Assembly: GCF_014518315.1 (NCBI RefSeq)
Contig: NZ_JACVEL010000004.1
Location: forward strand, 124,001 to 188,000
Direction: 5' to 3'
DNA from: Taishania pollutisoli
Lineage (GTDB): Bacteria > Bacteroidota > Bacteroidia > Flavobacteriales_D > Crocinitomicaceae
DNA length: 64,000 nt
The notes beneath the pieces were generated by a model. That model made no database searches, was not told the origin of the DNA, and worked only from the letters and a program-made list of their open reading frames with translations. A program made the position numbers and the translations under genes. Shown in pieces: positions 9,477-18,841 of the stretch; the stretch's first letter is position 1; each line of letters begins with the position of its first letter.

Positions 9477-10565
9477 TTAATAATCGAACACATGTTCCAC
9501 ATCATACTGGTCTTCCTTTACCTGAATGAGTAATTTGTGCAGGTCTTTTACTAACACGGCCAGGACGACACGTTTTCTACCCGGTTCAGAAGGTATTGGC
9601 TGAGAGAATATATTTTCAGTATAAACAGTTGAAAAAAACTTGTTTGAAGGTAATTTAAGGGAAACGAAAATAGCAGCATTATTTCCTGCTATTTCTTTAA
9701 ATGATAACCCGTCTTGAGCGAGTTGATTTATTTCACCATTAAAGCGGGCATAACGATTCAACTGAAGAAGAGTACGTTCATTATTTGTTTCAAGAATAGG
9801 ATAGTTGTTATTGGATTTTGTTGGAAAAGAATCTACCAAAACGGTTGTGTATGTATCATCTGGTCCGTGAATTGTTTCAGCTCCCATTTTGATCAATTTC
9901 CCGTATCCCCATTTAACCAGCAATTCAGATGTCAGATAATATTTCCGTTCAATCTTTCTCAAAAAATGATTGTCAAAAAATGAGGTTTCAGTCCAAAGCT
10001 GCTTCAGGCGATTCTTGAAATCAAATTCATACCAAAAGTTATCGTTAATAAATGCAACATAATCACTCATATAACGAGATGCAAAACGATCTTCATCTGT
10101 TTCAACAGTTTTTGTATCGGTTAACTTACCAACGGTTCGCTCATACCATCCTTTGGTGATATATTCAGCCGAAGAACTAAAATTGATTACATAAATCATT
10201 AGTTGATACTCACCATTATAGCGATAGTTTGTTTCATTAGTATCTGTATATACTTTGATGATCTTGTGTATATCCCAAATCTGAGCATTTTGTCTCATAT
10301 AGGGAAAGGTTGTTGCTGTTGTATGTGCGGTATAGGCTGCCTGCTCTTTCGGACTGAATACTAAATACCACTCCGGAATACTTAAAATAGCTTGATCTAC
10401 TCGTCTTTGATACTTCGAGGGAGTTTGTGCATGTTTATTACCGGCAGTCCATTCTTTAGGAATTAAAACGCCTTCTGCACTTACATATGTATTCGGTTTC
10501 TGCATGAAAAATGTTATCAATGCAAGTAAAGAAGAAATGAATGTAAACAATAACAAGCGACGCAT
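9477..10565 (-). CDS. Membrane-anchored protein of unknown function, third in the FAD-oxidase unit
   Basis: 362 residues with one N-terminal hydrophobic segment (about 3-20) that could be a signal anchor, then a soluble domain facing outward. No family recognised. The gene starts 5 bp after the methyltransferase stop, so it is the last gene of a three-gene unit with the DUF805/FAD oxidase and the methyltransferase. The context suggests a role in the same, possibly membrane-lipid, modification. Function is not assigned. Confidence 0.65.
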   Translation of the reverse strand: MRRLLLFTFISSLLALITFFMQKPNTYVSAEGVLIPKEWTAGNKHAQTPSKYQRRVDQAILSIPEWYLVFSPKEQAAYTAHTTATTFPYMRQNAQIWDIHKIIKVYTDTNETNYRYNGEYQLMIYVINFSSSAEYITKGWYERTVGKLTDTKTVETDEDRFASRYMSDYVAFINDNFWYEFDFKNRLKQLWTETSFFDNHFLRKIERKYYLTSELLVKWGYGKLIKMGAETIHGPDDTYTTVLVDSFPTKSNNNYPILETNNERTLLQLNRYARFNGEINQLAQDGLSFKEIAGNNAAIFVSLKLPSNKFFSTVYTENIFSQPIPSEPGRKRVVLAVLVKDLHKLLIQVKEDQYDVEHVFDY

Positions 10566-10570
10566 AAGTC

Positions 10571-11419
10571 TTATATTTTTTCAAATGCGAGTAAAGTGTT
10601 TAATGATGGATCATTTGTTTGTAAAATGCGAAATCCAAGATCTTTAAATCCATACTCTTCAACAATTTTCACCCATTCTTCTACTGATTTGAAAGAACGG
10701 TATTCCTGTTCATTTTTTGACCAGGATTCACCCAGTCCCAGATTAAATACCGTATGTACCAATGAGGTAAAAACGGACATTTCCTCTGAAGTCACATCGT
10801 GATCTCTCATAATAAAGAGCCCGCCCGGTTTCAAAACACGGTTGATTGACTGAACAAAAGAAGGGAGTAGTTCTGTCGGACAATGGTGCAGGCCTATATG
10901 ACATGTTACAATGTCAAGGCTATTATCTGTTATTTGATGTGAAATAGGAGCGTAATCCAACGGAAGAAAAGTGCCGATTTTCCCGATTTTCCCACGTTCC
11001 ATAATATCTGCAAGCCCATTATTCGGAGCAATATCATTCATTAGAAAAACAGGAGTATATACACGGATGTGTTTTTTTAATCTACTGATGTACCTACCTG
11101 TAGATCCGATTTCCAAATACCCATTTATTTCCTGGCGATTATTCAGAATCTGCATTACCTGGGTAGCCATTTCCTTTTTTTGCTTTTTAAGCGCAGGTAA
11201 GGCATATGTTAGTGGTGCAAGAAAAGGAGTAATACTTTTTAGCTCTTTCTGGACCGCTTCATAAATCTCTTTATCTGTGTGAAACTGATTCGACTTATCG
11301 GCTATCAGGTGGTGAAATTTATCTTCCGGATATAAATGAAAGATTCCCTGTAGGAATTTATAAAAATTATCGCTCCAAAGCGTATCGGAGAAAACAGATT
11401 TGAATTCGGATTTATTCAT
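10571..11419 (-). CDS. Class I SAM-dependent methyltransferase
   Basis: 282 residues from the start chosen here. A longer frame opens at 11482, but that start lies deep inside the upstream gene, whereas ATG 11417-11419 gives an 8-base overlap (MNKSEFKSVF...). Motif I reads 'YLEIGSTGRYIS', the post-I acidic loop is 'IMERGKIGKIGTFLPLDY', and motifs IV-VI include 'DIVTCHIGLHHCP' and 'SINRVLKPGGLFIMRDHD'. The N-terminal 80 residues are helical and may be the substrate-binding cap. Pairing with an FAD-linked oxidase recalls enzymes that methylate then reduce unsaturated acyl chains; that is inference. The acceptor substrate is unknown. Confidence 0.8.
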   Translation of the reverse strand: MNKSEFKSVFSDTLWSDNFYKFLQGIFHLYPEDKFHHLIADKSNQFHTDKEIYEAVQKELKSITPFLAPLTYALPALKKQKKEMATQVMQILNNRQEINGYLEIGSTGRYISRLKKHIRVYTPVFLMNDIAPNNGLADIMERGKIGKIGTFLPLDYAPISHQITDNSLDIVTCHIGLHHCPTELLPSFVQSINRVLKPGGLFIMRDHDVTSEEMSVFTSLVHTVFNLGLGESWSKNEQEYRSFKSVEEWVKIVEEYGFKDLGFRILQTNDPSLNTLLAFEKI

Positions 11420-13181
11420 AAGTGACAGTTGGATGATAGTATTTTTCCCAAAGGGAATTTCTGAATTTATAATTCGGATCAACTTGTTGCTTTAAACGAA
11501 ACAACTTTTTAGCACGGGGATAGGCTTGGTGAAATTGTCTTTCTGTTGCATGAAGTTGATAAGGCAAATAATAAGTTCCATGACAACTTAATACAGCATC
11601 AATTAATTCTCTTGTCCAGATTCCTACCGTATTTTTAGCTTTTTCATTTGTACTTTGTTTATACCAGATGACAAACGCAAAGACTTCCTGATCACTCCAA
11701 CTAAGTAGTGATTCCTGATTTTGAACGGCATGTCTGATAGAAACATTAATCACATTGACGTTGTAACGCTTAAACACTTCGGCCATTTTTGTGGAGAAAA
11801 CCTGAAATTTATCAACCGGAACAAAATACTCCTGCAGAATATAAGAACTGTATTCACGGGAAGCCGGTTCGAGCTCTGCTACGTCATAACCTGCTTCATA
11901 ATTTCTCCAATGAATTTTTTTGCGACTATAAAGTATCGGATCAATGACAAATTGCCTTCTCCATTTCGAAAATTTACTTTTGCTGAAGGAACTGATAAAG
12001 AAACGCTCTATCGGATAGTTGGCATGTAATGCAATTAAGCGTTCTTTTCGGGTAACTTTCTTTTTCGTTTTTTCCCAGGAAACGACACGGATTCGGGAAA
12101 AATCAGGAGGATATAAATCACCGTTTTGTAAAATAACCTGACGATTATTTCGGATGTTTTGCTTGAAGAAATCTACATATTGATCTGCACGCATGAGTTT
12201 CCACTTCCGTTCCAATAATTCATTTTCTGTTAGTTCTAACTCGACTGCTATAATAATTGCTATGGCATTGTAACAACCAATAACAGCTTCAAATAATTCA
12301 TTGTTTACGAATCGTGATACCGTTAATAATTCACCATTTGCCATTACAATATCCAATGAACGGACAGTCATTACCAGTGAACCATAACCCATGTATCTTC
12401 CATGGCAATTTACACTGACTGAACCACCAACTGTAAAGTTTGCATAGGATTGCATAACTTTAACGCTTAAATTATATGGATCAATGTGTTTTTGAATGTC
12501 GCACCATCGAATTCCTGCTTCTACTTTAATCACTTTCTCTTCCGGTGAAAAGTCAAGTACACGATTCATTTTCTGCATGTCAATATGAATCCCATAAGAG
12601 CTTGCCGTATGCCCTCCCATACTAAAACGACCCCCACCAACTGAGATATGAGAAGGTGCATTTCGAATAATTTCCTGTATTTCTGTTATCGAATTCGGAA
12701 CAACAACTTTTGACACTAATACAGGATTTAAACGAGATACATCATTGACAATCTTTTCACCTGTTTTTAAATGTTTAATTGTTTCCGGACTCGGATTTTT
12801 ATAGTAATCGACAGCCAGAGAAGAGGATGGACCAAATTTATTCTCCTTCTTTGTTCCTCTTTTGAATCCTAAAATCAAAAACAATAGTAGAGGACCTAAG
12901 ACAGGAATAAGAATAAGCAAGAGCCAATAACCTGACATTCCCACATCGTGTAGACGTTTATTTGCTGTGCAGAATAAAGACCAATATAGCAAAGGATACA
13001 AAATCCAGACTGCCGATTCAGCTATTCGATATTCCAGTAAATTATATAGTGTATAAAAAGTAGTCCAGATAAAAACAGATATTAACCAATAAGTACGACG
13101 ATTAATTCTCCCTCTTTTCGTAAAAAGCAGATAAGAAATAGGGAGTTGCTTCTGATACTTCATTTCGGGGTAAATATACAA
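11412..13181 (-). CDS. DUF805 membrane domain fused to FAD-linked (PCMH-type) oxidoreductase
   Basis: 589 residues. Residues about 20-120 form a DUF805 domain: 'GRINRRTYW', several transmembrane segments, 'ANKRLHDVGMSGYW' and 'GFKRGTKKENKFG'. Residues about 150-320 form a vanillyl-alcohol-oxidase type FAD-binding domain with 'SVGGGRFSMGGHTASS' as the flavin loop and 'NFTVGGSVSVNCHGR'. The C-terminal part would be the substrate-binding cap. The two domains are in one frame with no stop or slippery run between them. The enzyme is therefore probably held at the inner membrane. It leads the unit with the methyltransferase and the 9477-10565 gene. An alternative start lies at residue 7 (MKYQKQ). 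Confidence 0.82.
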   Translation of the reverse strand: MYIYPEMKYQKQLPISYLLFTKRGRINRRTYWLISVFIWTTFYTLYNLLEYRIAESAVWILYPLLYWSLFCTANKRLHDVGMSGYWLLLILIPVLGPLLLFLILGFKRGTKKENKFGPSSSLAVDYYKNPSPETIKHLKTGEKIVNDVSRLNPVLVSKVVVPNSITEIQEIIRNAPSHISVGGGRFSMGGHTASSYGIHIDMQKMNRVLDFSPEEKVIKVEAGIRWCDIQKHIDPYNLSVKVMQSYANFTVGGSVSVNCHGRYMGYGSLVMTVRSLDIVMANGELLTVSRFVNNELFEAVIGCYNAIAIIIAVELELTENELLERKWKLMRADQYVDFFKQNIRNNRQVILQNGDLYPPDFSRIRVVSWEKTKKKVTRKERLIALHANYPIERFFISSFSKSKFSKWRRQFVIDPILYSRKKIHWRNYEAGYDVAELEPASREYSSYILQEYFVPVDKFQVFSTKMAEVFKRYNVNVINVSIRHAVQNQESLLSWSDQEVFAFVIWYKQSTNEKAKNTVGIWTRELIDAVLSCHGTYYLPYQLHATERQFHQAYPRAKKLFRLKQQVDPNYKFRNSLWEKYYHPTVTYE

Positions 13182-13218
13182 GAATTTTGATTATAAGTGA
13201 CTTAGAAAGAGGAAGAGA

Positions 13219-13491
13219 TTATTCATCAGAGTACTTCCAATCGGAATAAAACTCCTTGGAACATTCAACCGTTCGTTCAATTTCTTTATTGTTTCTGCTC
13301 TATTCACTCCAGGAGCTGATGCATAACTTCGGCAACTCCATTTTCGCATATGCCAATGCCAACAAGGTGTGACAAGCTGTTCCTCCGGAACCGCAATGGA
13401 CGATGATATTTTCCGGATGTATGTTACCGAATTTTGTTTGATATAAGAAGGGAAAAACAGAAGGAATAAAGTCGTCGTTCTCTCTAACCAT
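13219..13491 (-). pseudogene. Remnant of a rhodanese-type sulfurtransferase (3-mercaptopyruvate sulfurtransferase-like)
   Basis: The reverse frame ending at stop TAG 13300-13302 reads 'FGNIHPENIIVHCGSGGTAC', then 'HTLLALAYAKMELPKLCISSWSE' followed by a stop. This is the active-site loop (Cys in HCGSG) and C-terminal end of the sulfurtransferase family, where the canonical ending is SWSEW. Reading through the stop, the same frame continues 'SRNNKEIERTVECSKEFYSDW' and ends at 13219. The TAG therefore most simply replaces the Trp codon TGG of SWSEW. The N-terminal two-thirds of the usual protein, about 280 residues, is absent. It appears to be a decayed fragment and not an active enzyme. Confidence 0.7.
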
Positions 13492-13535
13492 TTTTTCATG
13501 TGTTCATCTACAAGATATACCACGGATGTAATTGC

Positions 13536-13892
13536 TTAAATACTCTGCCCGAAAGTCAATAAGTTGTTGTCCGGATCGAGCACAGAAAATTCCTTTTGTC
13601 CCCATGGTTTTATCTGCAAAGCTCCGTTTGGATGAATGGTTACATCGTTGTCCAGCAATGATTGATACAAACGATCAATGTCATTTGCCCGGATATACAC
13701 CTGTCCATAGTTTGTTCTTGTGTCAAGCTCCTTAAACTCAAAAAAATGAATTTGAATGTTATCCTTCTCCACCATTAAGTACCCATCGAAGTCAACACTT
13801 CCAAAATTTTGAAAACCCAATTTATTCAAATAGAAATCTGTTGTTGTAGCCTTGTCCTGCATTGGTAATTTGGGATGTATGTTTGTCAGCAT
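13536..13892 (-). CDS. VOC-superfamily (glyoxalase/bleomycin-resistance-like) protein
   Basis: 118 residues with the beta-alpha-beta-beta-beta pairs of the vicinal-oxygen-chelate fold: 'TTDFYLNKLGFQNFG', 'GYLMVEKDNIQIHFFEF' and the closing 'KEFSVLDPDNNLLTFGQ'. The length and the HFFEF plus DPDNNLLTF motifs match the bleomycin-resistance-protein subgroup, which binds drug as a dimer and lacks catalysis. Many chromosomal members have other roles, so resistance is not claimed. It stands alone beside the sulfurtransferase remnant. Confidence 0.8.
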   Translation of the reverse strand: MLTNIHPKLPMQDKATTTDFYLNKLGFQNFGSVDFDGYLMVEKDNIQIHFFEFKELDTRTNYGQVYIRANDIDRLYQSLLDNDVTIHPNGALQIKPWGQKEFSVLDPDNNLLTFGQSI

Positions 13893-14071
13893 CTGTTATG
13901 TTATTTCTGGTGCAACTAAAAATACGGATTAATTTTTATTGATAACAACGCTTTTTGATTTCGAATTCATTCTATCAAATTCTTCATCCCTTTTGTGCTA
14001 TTTGTTCTGACACGAAGAAGGGCCATAAATTAAGTTTTATAGCCCCGTCTTTTTACGTCATTGAAGTGTAA

Positions 14072-15955
14072 TTAATGCATTACTGTAATTCGATCACTTT
14101 CAATCGTTCCTTTTTCAGTAATGAGCTGATACGTATAAGTACCCTGCGCCCATGACCGGACATTGATGTTCAGCTTTTCTGTCTCAGGGTTAATTGTTTT
14201 CTCGAAGATTAATTCACCTACCGCGTTAAAGATCCGCACTTCTTTTTTCAGCCCTTGATCACCTGCCGAAAAAACGATCTGCACCAGATCAGTTGCAGGA
14301 TTCGGAAAAATAAGTGGTGTAGTACCATCCGTTTTATCTCCGATTCCTAACGTGGATACGATTGTAAAACAACTATCTGATTGACATGCATTGCCATCCA
14401 GAATTTCTACGCAATATTCTCCCGGAAGATCGACAAGTACCTGATCGTCTGAACCTGTGTTCCATACATAGGAGTAGGGTGCTGTCCCTCCTGTTACATG
14501 CAGTTCAATGCTTCCGTTGCAACCTGGGCACGCAGCATGAACAAGGGCCGTAGAAACAGTCATGGCGTCCGGCTCAGAAACGGTATATGTATTTGTATAC
14601 AGGCAATTATTTTCATCTAAAACGGTAACGGTGTACGTTCCTGCAGAAAGATCAGCAGCTGACGTCCCTGTTTGGCTGATTCCGTTTCCGTCCCAGGAGA
14701 TGGAGTAAGGGGTAGTACCACCGGTTATTGCCACTTGAATTGATCCGTCAGTTCCTGAATGGCAGCTTACCGGAACGATGAGGTCAGTAACACTAAAATC
14801 TTGTATGGATTGAATAATGAATTCCTGTTCTGCTGAACACGTGATCGCATCTGTTACGGTGATAGAATAATTCCCGGCATTTACATTTGTTACATTTTGG
14901 GTGATGTCTCCGTTCGACCAATTGTATTGAAGCGTTCCGGAACCACCATTTACGATCAATGAGATTCCTCCTGCACCATTCGGGCAGGTTGGCTGCGTAA
15001 CAGTCCCATCGATTGTAATGCCGGGATGCACTGTAACCTGAGTTGTTTCCTCACCATTTACAACAGGATCAGTTGATGCAATGCGCAATTGGTAATCCGC
15101 GCTCGCGGTACCTGCCGGGATGAACCCGGTGATCGTACCGGTATTTGACGAACTGTTTATTGTACCGATCGTCAACGGAGCAGAAAAACTTCCGGAGGCA
15201 TCTGATAGTTGTAAAGAATAGGTATTTCCGGTATTAAATGTTCCGGAAGCATTGAATGAGACTTCTATGCTGTCTCCCTGAACAGCGGAAATGCACATCG
15301 GATCAGTACTTTCTATTGTAGCGGCTGAAATGGAATTAGAAATGGCAGGCGTTGAACTCCCAAATACTTGCGTACCATTTACAATTTTCAATTTTGCTAA
15401 CGTGTTAGTGGCATTCCAGGCAACCAGTCGAAAAACAACACTGTCGCTTGCCGGAACAAGAATAGGTGAAGAAGGGATCATCAAAACAGGTACATTGGTT
15501 TGAGCCGCAAATGACAATACATATACGGTGGAATTAATCGGAACAAATGCATCTCCGGTCGCGGATGATTGGTATTGAAGAATGCATGAATCCGGCGCAG
15601 ATGTACTTGATTTATATAGAATGAATGAGAGACTGTCAATTTGAGCAGCAGTGGTGCTATTGCTTGTTACAGAGAAGGTAAAATAACGATTGTCTGTAAT
15701 TGCCGCCGCTGCCGATGTACTATTCCACTTACCGCAGATGATTCCGTCTGAAGCAGTTGAAAATTGGTTTCCTGATCCAAATAAAAATTGTGAAAAAGTA
15801 GTTCCCGGAGCGGCAGGAGTGGTAGAAAACAGATGTGTTGGAGTGGACTGCCAGTCTGAATATGCCGTTGGATTGAAAAGGGTTTGTGCGTTTGCCTCAC
15901 TCGTTGCGTAAGAGCAAACAAAGAAAATCAGATACTTGAATAATTGCTGTTTCAT
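14072..15955 (-). CDS. Large secreted protein with SprB-type repeats and T9SS sorting domain
   Basis: 627 residues from ATG 15953-15955. The longer frame from 16012 adds 19 residues before an obvious signal peptide (MKQQLFKYLIFFVCSYATSEANA), so the internal start is preferred. Residues about 325-545 hold three SprB-type repeats, each ending in a pattern like 'GTYTVTVLDENNCLYTNTYTV'. The last 80 residues are a type A type IX secretion C-terminal domain ('PLIFPNPATDLVQIVFSAGD' ... 'WAQGTYTYQLITEKG'). It should be exported across the outer membrane and attached to the surface or released. It follows another T9SS cargo gene by 76 bp from its chosen start. Function beyond surface exposure is unknown. 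Confidence 0.85.
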   Translation of the reverse strand: MKQQLFKYLIFFVCSYATSEANAQTLFNPTAYSDWQSTPTHLFSTTPAAPGTTFSQFLFGSGNQFSTASDGIICGKWNSTSAAAAITDNRYFTFSVTSNSTTAAQIDSLSFILYKSSTSAPDSCILQYQSSATGDAFVPINSTVYVLSFAAQTNVPVLMIPSSPILVPASDSVVFRLVAWNATNTLAKLKIVNGTQVFGSSTPAISNSISAATIESTDPMCISAVQGDSIEVSFNASGTFNTGNTYSLQLSDASGSFSAPLTIGTINSSSNTGTITGFIPAGTASADYQLRIASTDPVVNGEETTQVTVHPGITIDGTVTQPTCPNGAGGISLIVNGGSGTLQYNWSNGDITQNVTNVNAGNYSITVTDAITCSAEQEFIIQSIQDFSVTDLIVPVSCHSGTDGSIQVAITGGTTPYSISWDGNGISQTGTSAADLSAGTYTVTVLDENNCLYTNTYTVSEPDAMTVSTALVHAACPGCNGSIELHVTGGTAPYSYVWNTGSDDQVLVDLPGEYCVEILDGNACQSDSCFTIVSTLGIGDKTDGTTPLIFPNPATDLVQIVFSAGDQGLKKEVRIFNAVGELIFEKTINPETEKLNINVRSWAQGTYTYQLITEKGTIESDRITVMH

Positions 15956-16031
15956 GAGTGTTATTTTTGAATAAATGATTAAAAGAGTCTCCATTTCTGA
16001 AGACTCTTTCATATGTTAAATTTTATGGGTA

Positions 16032-17987
16032 TTATTTTTCTGCTTTGACAATACGCAGTGTTTTATTTTCAGAGGCAGAAGTAATATGAACGATGTACGT
16101 TCCGGCCGCAAGAGTTGATAAATCAGCTTGCAGGTGGTGTGTTCCTTTTGCCAAAAGACCGTTTTGAAGTGTCAGATGTGCTTTTCCTGAAAGGTCATAC
16201 ACAACCACTGCAACTTTCTCGTCGGACGTTGTATTTACTGTCAGTGCAACAGCCCCTGTTGTCGGGTTAGGATACAATTCAACTGTTGACTCTTCCATTC
16301 CTGCAACGGCTGTTCGTGTACTTCTTTGTGCTGGTTGAGGAGCACATGTATTTACAACAATTTGCCCCGGAATTGCTTCACATCCGTTGAATAAGCAGAA
16401 CGTTCCTGTAACGTTAATTACCGAGTTTTCCGATCCGACAGCGATTTCTGCACAATCACCTGAAAGACTTGAAATTGATGCGTCACCGGAAGCCACACTA
16501 TAGCTGTACGATGAAGCTCCGAAGGTATGCATTCCCAAATCCGCAACCTCGTCAATTGCAAGTGCCTCCCATTCTGTTGTCAATGTAGGAAATCCATTGA
16601 TTCCTGCCAAATCCGGGTTAGCGGTGATTCCTGCATAGACACATGCCTTTCGGATCAATGTTTTGTTTTCTGTAGACCAATCAAAAGTTGCACTTGTCGT
16701 ATCAGCATCTCTCCAGGAAGAGCCCGGATCGTTTCCTACGGATCCAAAGATATCAATTGCATTTCCCGATCCTGAATTAAACAAGACTACTGCATCGTCT
16801 CCGTTAAACTGCAATTTGTCAGAATATAAATCCGGTGTACCGGTCCACGCAGTGGCAGATGGATGAGCGATTACAAACACATCACCTGCAAGGATTGTTC
16901 CTGTCAATGGAATTGTGTATGTCGGAGTACCTGAAGCACCGTTATGGTATGTATACACTGCATATTTGCTCAAATCAACATCTTCACATGTACCGTTGAA
17001 AATCTCCAGGTACTTATTGAATCCGCTTCCTTCCACATATTGAGAAAACAGTAAGTCCTGTGCCTTCACTTTAGCACATGCCTGAACAAGATCTCCTTTA
17101 CATCCGTCCAGTGTAACCGGACAATATTCAATTTGCGGATAAACGTGCACGTATACTTTTTCTGTTGTTGCTTCACATCCATCTTCACTGCTTACAATGA
17201 CATAATAAGTTCCCGAAGTTGCCGGTGAATATACATTTAAGTCAGCCCCGGAGATGATTCCCTCCTGGTCATACCATTGGAAATACGGGTCAACAATATC
17301 TGTTGTTGCTGTCAATTGCGGCATTGTTGAACCTGCACATACAACTGTTTCACCTGAAACTGCAACAGCTGCAGTCGGCTCTCCACACGCTGTTGTCGAA
17401 CCACACGTCATTGAAATGTCATCAATGCGGTAGTGTGGATTTGATGTGGATGTTCCTACTAATGTGTTTCTGAAACGAATGCGCAAATTGGACACATGAG
17501 CTGCTGTTGGTAGTGCAGCTGATCGTAAATACCACTTTGAAGTACCCGATCCGGTTGGTAAGCCGGCATAAGACATCGGGCTCCACGAAGCACCGTTATC
17601 GTCACTGAATTCTACTACCAAATAATCAATTCCGGTAGCAGCATTGGTGTTTTTATGTATTCCGAAATGAATGGAATCTCTGCTGGAACAGCTGGCGGCA
17701 TTAATTCCCTGGATTTCAAAATACTCCTGCGCTTGGACGAGCGTGTTATACCCACCGGAAGCACCGGCATAACCGGTAGACGGCGTGGTTGTTCTCATGT
17801 CCGCGGTACCGGTATACGTGAGTGCTGTCAAATCGAAATGTCCAGCTGCCTCCCGTGCGCTGATCGTTTGCGTTCCACTTCCTGCGGATCCCATTGTCTC
17901 CACTAATTGCCCATTAGAGACAAATCCCATTAGTGCAATAGCACTTGTGGCAAATACTTGTTTGATTACATTGTTTTTTGTTTTCAT
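16032..17987 (-). CDS. Secreted lamin-tail-domain protein with T9SS sorting domain
   Basis: 651 residues: a signal peptide (about 1-26), a region of about 150 residues resembling a jelly-roll or discoidin-like surface domain, an Ig-like 'ATTDIVDPYFQWYDQEGIIS' segment, a lamin-tail domain (about 300-420, with 'EGSGFNKYLEIFNGT' and 'FNGDDAVVLF'), and a C-terminal T9SS type A domain beginning 'VELYPNPTTGAV' and ending 'LRIVKAEK'. Lamin-tail domains in secreted bacterial proteins often accompany extracellular nucleases or hydrolases, but no nuclease motif is visible here. It probably shares a transcript with the next T9SS protein downstream. Confidence 0.85.
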   Translation of the reverse strand: MKTKNNVIKQVFATSAIALMGFVSNGQLVETMGSAGSGTQTISAREAAGHFDLTALTYTGTADMRTTTPSTGYAGASGGYNTLVQAQEYFEIQGINAASCSSRDSIHFGIHKNTNAATGIDYLVVEFSDDNGASWSPMSYAGLPTGSGTSKWYLRSAALPTAAHVSNLRIRFRNTLVGTSTSNPHYRIDDISMTCGSTTACGEPTAAVAVSGETVVCAGSTMPQLTATTDIVDPYFQWYDQEGIISGADLNVYSPATSGTYYVIVSSEDGCEATTEKVYVHVYPQIEYCPVTLDGCKGDLVQACAKVKAQDLLFSQYVEGSGFNKYLEIFNGTCEDVDLSKYAVYTYHNGASGTPTYTIPLTGTILAGDVFVIAHPSATAWTGTPDLYSDKLQFNGDDAVVLFNSGSGNAIDIFGSVGNDPGSSWRDADTTSATFDWSTENKTLIRKACVYAGITANPDLAGINGFPTLTTEWEALAIDEVADLGMHTFGASSYSYSVASGDASISSLSGDCAEIAVGSENSVINVTGTFCLFNGCEAIPGQIVVNTCAPQPAQRSTRTAVAGMEESTVELYPNPTTGAVALTVNTTSDEKVAVVVYDLSGKAHLTLQNGLLAKGTHHLQADLSTLAAGTYIVHITSASENKTLRIVKAEK

Positions 17988-18419
17988 GATAGGTATTTAT
18001 TTGTTAAATAATAATAGGGGCTTCGAAACCTGAGTGCAAGGTATGACCAAAGGTGTTTTCAGAGCTTAAAGCCATGAATAAGATAATCTTAAGTTTTTCG
18101 GAGAATCCTGTCGAATATTAATTTTTACATTATAGCCAATCGGAATAAAGTCGTTCTGCGCACGGGATTCTTCTATTAAGAAAGTATCCTTTTCAGATAG
18201 AATAGCGTTAATATAAGATTATTGGACTGATTTTTGAGTTGAGCGGTATGGATACAGGTCATCCTGAGACATTGCTAATGGCAATATAAATCAATTATTT
18301 TTAGCGTGTTAAATTAATAAAGTACCGGGACTAACCGATGAAGGAAGCACACGAAACGTTCGGAAATGAACAAGGAGATAGAATGTAAAAAAATAGTAGC
18401 AGGATTTTCAGCCATTTTT
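17988..18419. other. Gene-free stretch, no feature recognised
   Basis: 432 bp of AT-rich sequence between the T9SS protein start and the stop of the small gene at 18420. I found no open frame of interest, no convincing hairpin with a T-run, and no RNA-like structure. It must contain the promoter for the T9SS pair on the reverse strand, but no clear TAnnTTTG box was picked out. Confidence 0.5.
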
Positions 18420-18830
18420 TTATACGTCTAACGCATAAATACGCTCTTTCAGCAGCCCTTCCTGCCCGAATTCCTCTAACGTTCCGTCTAAATCCATCCA
18501 GATTTTCGTTCTGGGATCACTATCTAAATTTGTCCCCACCCACGTAAAAACACCTGTAAGATCATAGATATCATCGTTATTCTGAAGTGTGAAATTACAC
18601 GTAACAGCTAAACCGCTTCGTAGTAGAATCATTTTGTCAGTATGTTCAGATTTTCTGCCTCCGGTAAGCCATTGAGGAGAACTTGTTACCTCAAAACGAA
18701 GCATTTTAGTATCGGGGGCTTGTTTGATAAACATTGCTTCAATGGTAGCGGTTATTTCCTCAAACGGTTCGTCAGAAAACCATTCTAACATATGTTTCGT
18801 GTCGATTAACTTTTCAAAATTTACTTTCAT
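18420..18830 (-). CDS. Small cytosolic protein of unknown function
   Basis: 136 residues from ATG 18828-18830 (MKVNFEKLIDTKHMLEW). A longer frame from 18866 would overlap the upstream LRR gene by 25 bp and adds no plausible residues, so the shorter start is used. No signal peptide or known motif is seen; the fold looks mixed alpha/beta with 'TGVFTWVGTNLDSDPRTKIWMDLDG'-like strands. It follows the leucine-rich-repeat gene with an 11-bp gap, and the two may act together. Function unknown. Confidence 0.55.
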   Translation of the reverse strand: MKVNFEKLIDTKHMLEWFSDEPFEEITATIEAMFIKQAPDTKMLRFEVTSSPQWLTGGRKSEHTDKMILLRSGLAVTCNFTLQNNDDIYDLTGVFTWVGTNLDSDPRTKIWMDLDGTLEEFGQEGLLKERIYALDV

Positions 18831-18841
18831 GTGTCGATTTT

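Noticed and set aside
13191-13523. 110-codon reverse frame around the sulfurtransferase remnant
   Set aside because: The rhodanese motifs are in another frame; this one has no protein-like pattern.
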